Below, one piece after another: positions 16,404 to 19,657 of a stretch of DNA of 19,657 nucleotides. The position numbers were made by a program, and so were the translations under genes. The stretch comes from Planctomycetota bacterium (GTDB lineage Bacteria > Planctomycetota > JAMOSO01). Under the pieces are notes generated by a model, which saw only the letters and a program-made list of their open reading frames with translations, searched no databases and was not told where the DNA came from. Numbering within the stretch: position 1 is the first letter of the stretch; every line of letters starts with the position of its first letter. The stretch is taken from the NCBI GenBank assembly GCA_027063065.1, contig JAMOSO010000005.1:1-19657 (forward strand), in the 5' to 3' direction.

Positions 16404-17002
16404 TATACTCGTGTTGAAATCTCAGCTAAAAGTTTTTCAAATCTTGGAAACAAAGGAGCTATTTCAAATTCTAAAATATCTGCCACAGTTATATAATCTT
16501 TTGATTCCATAGCTTCCTGCATCTCACGCATAAAATCAGCAGGATATGACAAAATAGAAATGCCGTCTTCACCTTCAATAATTATAGTCTCTAAACTAAA
16601 ATCTTTAAACTTAGCCATTGCTTCAATAGCTCTATGAATTGTATCCCAACCATCACAAACAGCAGCAAATAACGTCATTGCCTCTTCTATTTCACCTTGC
16701 TGTATTTTATTAGCTGTATCCATCATAACTTGCTTCAAACGAGACAACGAATCTTGAATTTCAACCATCATCTTAGATGGCATATCATCGCCAATATCTG
16801 TAATAATTTCTAAACATTGATAATTAGCCACGCTAACATCTGGGATATTATTTAAATCTAACGGCTCATCATCTAAACTAATCACCTTAATAACTTTGCC
16901 CCAATCAGTTAAATAATCAGTAATTTCATCTAATATAACAGCTAAATTATCACTGTCTTCACAACTCATTGAATCTTGATTACCATCTAGAATTATCTTC
17001 AT
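16403..17002 (-). CDS. Unknown acidic 199-aa protein of the Maf operon
   Basis: I do not recognise this family. The protein is strongly acidic and has no signal peptide or membrane span. Residues 1-70 look like a small alpha/beta domain: MKIILDG, then a helix around 20-34, then GKVIKVISLDDEPLDL, then YQCLEIITDI near 62-71, a pattern that could be a beta-grasp-like fold. Residues 75-199 are predicted mostly helical with amphipathic stretches (EIQDSLSRLKQVMMDTANKIQQG, EEAMTLFAAVCDGWDTIHRAIEAM, and a C-terminal DILEFEIAPLFPRFEKLLAEI). Its start overlaps the yhaM-like stop by ATGA and its stop touches the Maf start region, so it is co-translated with both. A partner or chaperone role for flagellin glycosylation is conceivable but unproven. 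Confidence 0.8.
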   Translation of the reverse strand: MKIILDGNQDSMSCEDSDNLAVILDEITDYLTDWGKVIKVISLDDEPLDLNNIPDVSVANYQCLEIITDIGDDMPSKMMVEIQDSLSRLKQVMMDTANKIQQGEIEEAMTLFAAVCDGWDTIHRAIEAMAKFKDFSLETIIIEGEDGISILSYPADFMREMQEAMESKDYITVADILEFEIAPLFPRFEKLLAEISTRV

Positions 17003-17952
17003 ATAGATTTACTTCCTTTATATATTTTTGTTCCCAGCGCCCAAACCTTGTCCGTCCAAATTTCATTAGATTTATCATCGTCCAAAGCCTTAAATGAAGC
17101 ATCTAGTTTAGCATTTAAATTATCAATGGCATGTACCACCAAAGCTTCTGGAAAAGCTGGCAATACTGGCGAACCCCACTCATGAGTTCCATGATGAGAA
17201 AGAATAAAATGCTTTAACATCATAGATAATTCAAATGGAAAATTATCTATTAGTTTAATTTTTTCTTGTAATAATTCAATACCAATGGCTAAATGACCTA
17301 ATAATAAACCCTCATCTGTATAATTAAAATTCATGATATGATTTAATTCTCTCACCTTACCTATATCATGCAAAAACGCGCCAAAAATAGCTAAATCTCT
17401 ATTTAATCTTGGGTTTAATTTAGTGTAATGACCTACTTCCTTCATAACCTTTAGCAAATGTTCTAACAAGCCACCTAAATATGCATTATGCAACATTTTA
17501 GCCGCTGGAGCCACACGTAATAACTTTACAAATTCATTATCTTCCATAAAACTTATTGCTAATTGTTTTAAATAAGGATTGGTAAAAGTTTCAAAAATAG
17601 CCAACATTTGCTCTAAAGCGCTATCCACATCTATTGGAGCTTTAGGCAAAAAATCTTGAGGATTTATTTTTGCATTATCAACTAACTCTAACGATTTAAC
17701 AATTAATTGCATTTTACCATTATAACTATCGACAACCGCCACAACCTTGGCAAAGCCCTCCGTACCCAAACTTTCAACCTCCATTGGATTAGAATCCCAT
17801 TTTTTAGCATCGACTTCACCACTGTCATCTGAAAGTAGCATCTGCAAAAAAGTCGACCCATTACGCGCCACTTTAGGTTGCATATTTTTATACAACAAAA
17901 TTTGTTCTATTTGTTGACCCTGTTTTATATCTGATAATTTAATTTGCATCAT
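16999..17952 (-). CDS. YhaM-type 3'-5' exoribonuclease (OB-fold plus HD domain)
   Basis: 317 aa, the usual length for YhaM/CbfA proteins. Residues about 10-95 form an OB-fold nucleic-acid-binding domain ('GQQIEQILLYKNMQPKVARNGSTFLQMLLSDDSGEVDAKKWD'). Residues 145-295 are an HD metal-dependent phosphohydrolase with likely metal ligands H165, H195-D196 in FLHDIGK, H220, H253/H254 in LSHHGTHEWGSP, and D277 in HAIDNLNAKLD. Known relatives degrade RNA, and some act on DNA, from the 3' end. Two ATGs in tandem open the gene, with AGG a few bases upstream. It lies 28 bp downstream of the AAA-ATPase gene and overlaps the unknown 199-aa gene by ATGA. The link of an RNase to a glycosylation operon is unexplained; it may simply be positional. 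Confidence 0.88.
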   Translation of the reverse strand: MMQIKLSDIKQGQQIEQILLYKNMQPKVARNGSTFLQMLLSDDSGEVDAKKWDSNPMEVESLGTEGFAKVVAVVDSYNGKMQLIVKSLELVDNAKINPQDFLPKAPIDVDSALEQMLAIFETFTNPYLKQLAISFMEDNEFVKLLRVAPAAKMLHNAYLGGLLEHLLKVMKEVGHYTKLNPRLNRDLAIFGAFLHDIGKVRELNHIMNFNYTDEGLLLGHLAIGIELLQEKIKLIDNFPFELSMMLKHFILSHHGTHEWGSPVLPAFPEALVVHAIDNLNAKLDASFKALDDDKSNEIWTDKVWALGTKIYKGSKSI

Positions 17953-17977
17953 ATACGCCTAAATAATTTAAATTTAT

Positions 17978-18079
17978 CACCTACACAAACACTGCTGTAA
18001 TATCTTTTTTACAATTTGGCACTTTTTGAATTTCGTATTTTTTAGATTTATTAAAATTATAAATTAAAATATGTCCGCT
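17978..18079. repeat. Tandem-duplication repeat, copy A
   Basis: 102 bases matching 19556-19657 with one mismatch (17993 versus 19571). The offset is exactly 1578 bp, which equals the length of the ORF from GTG 19558 to TAG 17981. The match begins three bases before the stop codon (CAC then CTA) and continues to the window edge, so its full extent is unknown. Confidence 0.95.
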
Positions 18080-19552
18080 ATCCAAATTATAACTATCCAA
18101 ATAATCGCATAATTGCTCTATACCCTCTTGTAGGTATTTTTCTCCATACCAAATTTTAAGTTCTATAACATAGCGTTTATCGTTATAAGTAATTACCAAA
18201 TCCATTTTGCGATCTTCGGCGGTTACGTTTTCTTTAAACATATAACCTTTACCATTAATTATAGGCCGCAAAAATGACATCAAAAGCAATCTGCCGTTTT
18301 TTTCTAAAAAGGTATTATCCTTAGATGAATTATGCTCTTGCATAAACTGCTGAAACTTTTGCAAAATTAAGGTTATATTTAGTTGGTTGTTTTCTTTAAA
18401 TTTTGCCGAGGTATATTTACTACTTAATTGTACTTCTTCCGTTAAATTTTTAGCAATAAAATAATTTAACATTCTAAATTCGTATATTTTATTGCTGATA
18501 TCACAACGGTTATCCAAGCCAGAACACAACAGGCCAAAGGTTTTACCTTTGGCAATAATTGGATCGCCAATATCAAAGGGTATTATATTGCCGTCAATTA
18601 TAATACTACTTAATACAGCTCTTAAATCAGAATTATTCTCTAAGTTTTTATACATATCATCAAAATTTGTAGTTGTATAATTGCCATCAATTAAATACTT
18701 ATAAGCTTTATCTATATCTTCTATGCACCAGTTTGCACTGTGGCGTTGGATTTGGTTTTCATCTATAAGGGCGCACATTTTACTAACTAAAAATGGGTTG
18801 CCAGAGGTATAATAATATAACCTTTGGGATAAATCTGTAACTGGCATTTTTAAATTATGCTCTTGGGCATAATCTTCTAGCATAGGTTTTATTTCTTGTT
18901 GGGTAAAAGCAAAATCAATACTTAAATCCTCGGCTATATTCCAAGGACTATTTAATTTTTGTTCTTCATCGGGACGCAATTTTAACTTTAATGTTTTTAC
19001 ATCATGCACGCCCAATAAAACCACTGAATGAAATACCGTTATTTTTTTTTCTTGAGACTTTAAAAACCTATCCCTAAGACTAGCTAAAAAACTTACAAAA
19101 ACTTGATTATTGCTAGCCTTGTCTACTTCGTCTATCAAAAGTATCGTTTTTGTATTTAACTTATCAATAAATAGCGATATTAAATTTTGCAAATCTTTAA
19201 AATTATTTATTTTATTTATTTGTTCTTCTAAATAATTTGCTACAGAAATATTAAAAAATTGCAATTCCTCAACAAGTAAACTTATAAACATTTTTATTAA
19301 GTGTATTTCTGATTTAAAAGCCTCATCACCTATGCCTTCAAAACTTATTGATATAACTGCGTAGTTATTTTTTGATGCAAAAAAATTAGCCAACAAAGCT
19401 TTAATTGTTGTTTTACCATACTGACGCGGAAAGTTTATTGCATAATAACTACCATTTTCAATAAGTGTTTTACACCTATTAAATTTAGCCGATACATCGC
19501 ACATATAATGTTTATCAACTATGCACACACCTGTAGTATTAAATCTTTTCAT
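17981..19552 (-). CDS. AAA-ATPase-like protein with C-terminal PD-(D/E)XK nuclease domain (full copy)
   Basis: 523 aa from the ATG at 19552 (MKRFNTTGVCI..KHYM, a typical start for this family). An upstream GTG at 19558 adds two residues, but AGGTG overlapping the previous stop fits the ATG better. A variant Walker A FPRQYGKTT (K47, T48) and Walker B ILLIDEVD (D141, E142) mark the ATPase. The 'YYYTSGNPFLVSKMCALI' segment resembles the helical lid of STAND/AAA_35-type proteins. The C-terminus has D451…E464-L-K466 and Q480xxxY484, a PD-(D/E)XK nuclease-like core of the DUF1703 kind. These proteins occur in many near-identical copies in some genomes. Function is unknown; defence or mobile-element roles are speculation. 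The 3' end is duplicated upstream. Confidence 0.87.
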   Translation of the reverse strand: MKRFNTTGVCIVDKHYMCDVSAKFNRCKTLIENGSYYAINFPRQYGKTTIKALLANFFASKNNYAVISISFEGIGDEAFKSEIHLIKMFISLLVEELQFFNISVANYLEEQINKINNFKDLQNLISLFIDKLNTKTILLIDEVDKASNNQVFVSFLASLRDRFLKSQEKKITVFHSVVLLGVHDVKTLKLKLRPDEEQKLNSPWNIAEDLSIDFAFTQQEIKPMLEDYAQEHNLKMPVTDLSQRLYYYTSGNPFLVSKMCALIDENQIQRHSANWCIEDIDKAYKYLIDGNYTTTNFDDMYKNLENNSDLRAVLSSIIIDGNIIPFDIGDPIIAKGKTFGLLCSGLDNRCDISNKIYEFRMLNYFIAKNLTEEVQLSSKYTSAKFKENNQLNITLILQKFQQFMQEHNSSKDNTFLEKNGRLLLMSFLRPIINGKGYMFKENVTAEDRKMDLVITYNDKRYVIELKIWYGEKYLQEGIEQLCDYLDSYNLDSGHILIYNFNKSKKYEIQKVPNCKKDITAVFV

Positions 19553-19555
19553 AAA

Positions 19556-19657
19556 CACCTACACAAACACCGCTGTAATATCTTTTTTACAATTTGGCAC
19601 TTTTTGAATTTCGTATTTTTTAGATTTATTAAAATTATAAATTAAAATATGTCCGCT
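19556..19657. repeat. Tandem-duplication repeat, copy B (continues past window)
   Basis: Partner of 17978-18079, offset 1578 bp, one silent mismatch. The repeat is cut by the window edge. Confidence 0.95.
19559..19657 (-). CDS. AAA-ATPase/PD-(D/E)XK protein, second tandem copy (C-terminal 32 aa; rest outside window)
   Basis: The minus strand encodes 32 residues and a TAG stop (19559-19561), identical in protein to the last 32 residues of the full copy. It ends immediately before the GTG/ATG start region of that copy, so the two genes abut head to tail, and the TAG contributes to the ribosome site (AGGTG) of the next gene. The only base difference over the shared stretch is at 19571 (C versus T at 17993), a silent change in an alanine codon. 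Confidence 0.9.
   Translation of the reverse strand, partial: SGHILIYNFNKSKKYEIQKVPNCKKDITAVFV

Noticed and set aside
18024-19552. Walker A motif lacking its first glycine (FPRQYGKTT), first read as a broken ATPase
   Set aside because: This loose form is normal in AAA_35/AAA-ATPase-like families; K47, T48 and the Walker B acids are intact.
1-19657. CRISPR arrays, tRNA or rRNA genes, phage structural genes
   Set aside because: Intergenic gaps are all under 160 bp apart from the IS remnant, and none shows spaced repeats, cloverleaf-like sequence or conserved rRNA segments.

Overview
The window is a compact, visibly AT-rich stretch of a Gram-negative bacterial chromosome. Envelope-type genes support this: an ExbB/ExbD pair, an SPFH/NfeD pair and a secreted DUF192 protein. 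The E. coli-like class IIA aldolase, the USG-1-type aspartate-semialdehyde dehydrogenase and MnmG are ordinary housekeeping genes. Two Maf/DUF115 proteins point to a flagellated or surface-glycosylating cell, and the degenerate radical-SAM/SPASM protein recalls a type I associate with spirochaetes. The sequence alone does not fix the phylum; spirochaete, delta- or gamma-proteobacterium-like lineages remain open. Non-ATG starts (TTG, GTG and possibly AUU) recur.

Layout. (1) 1-239: the truncated end of an IS3-family element (orfA tail, orfB stub), plus strand. (2) 236-3312, minus strand: an SPFH protein, NfeD-like protein and DUF192 protein in a tight operon, followed by a K+ channel whose RCK regulatory domain is fused to a complete response-regulator receiver domain. 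(3) 3407-5513, plus strand: an SBF-like (YfeH-type) transporter, then exbB-exbD behind a good extended -10 promoter. (4) 5497-9413, minus strand: mnmG, asd with its own promoter, and a YbhN/LPG-synthase-TM-type membrane protein that overlaps exbD tail to tail by 17 bp. (5) 9573-10649, plus strand: fbaA, with an 11-bp direct repeat upstream and a strong bidirectional terminator shared with the next, convergent operon.

(6) 10698-17952, minus strand: a very tightly packed six-gene operon with overlaps or gaps of a few bases. In transcription order it holds a YhaM-type HD/OB nuclease, an unknown acidic 199-aa protein, a Maf/DUF115 protein, a nucleotidyltransferase-like protein fused to a radical-SAM-like domain that has lost its cluster cysteines but kept a SPASM domain, a second Maf/DUF115 protein, and a NeuD/PglD-type sugar acetyltransferase. 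This looks like a flagellin or surface-protein glycosylation module (nonulosonic acid-type sugar) and is the most interesting part of the window. (7) 17981-19657, minus strand: an AAA-ATPase/PD-(D/E)XK protein. The window ends inside a second, nearly identical head-to-tail copy, so a recent tandem duplication with a period of exactly one gene length (1578 bp) is visible.

There is no stretch over 300 bp without a gene. No rRNA, tRNA, CRISPR array or origin was seen.
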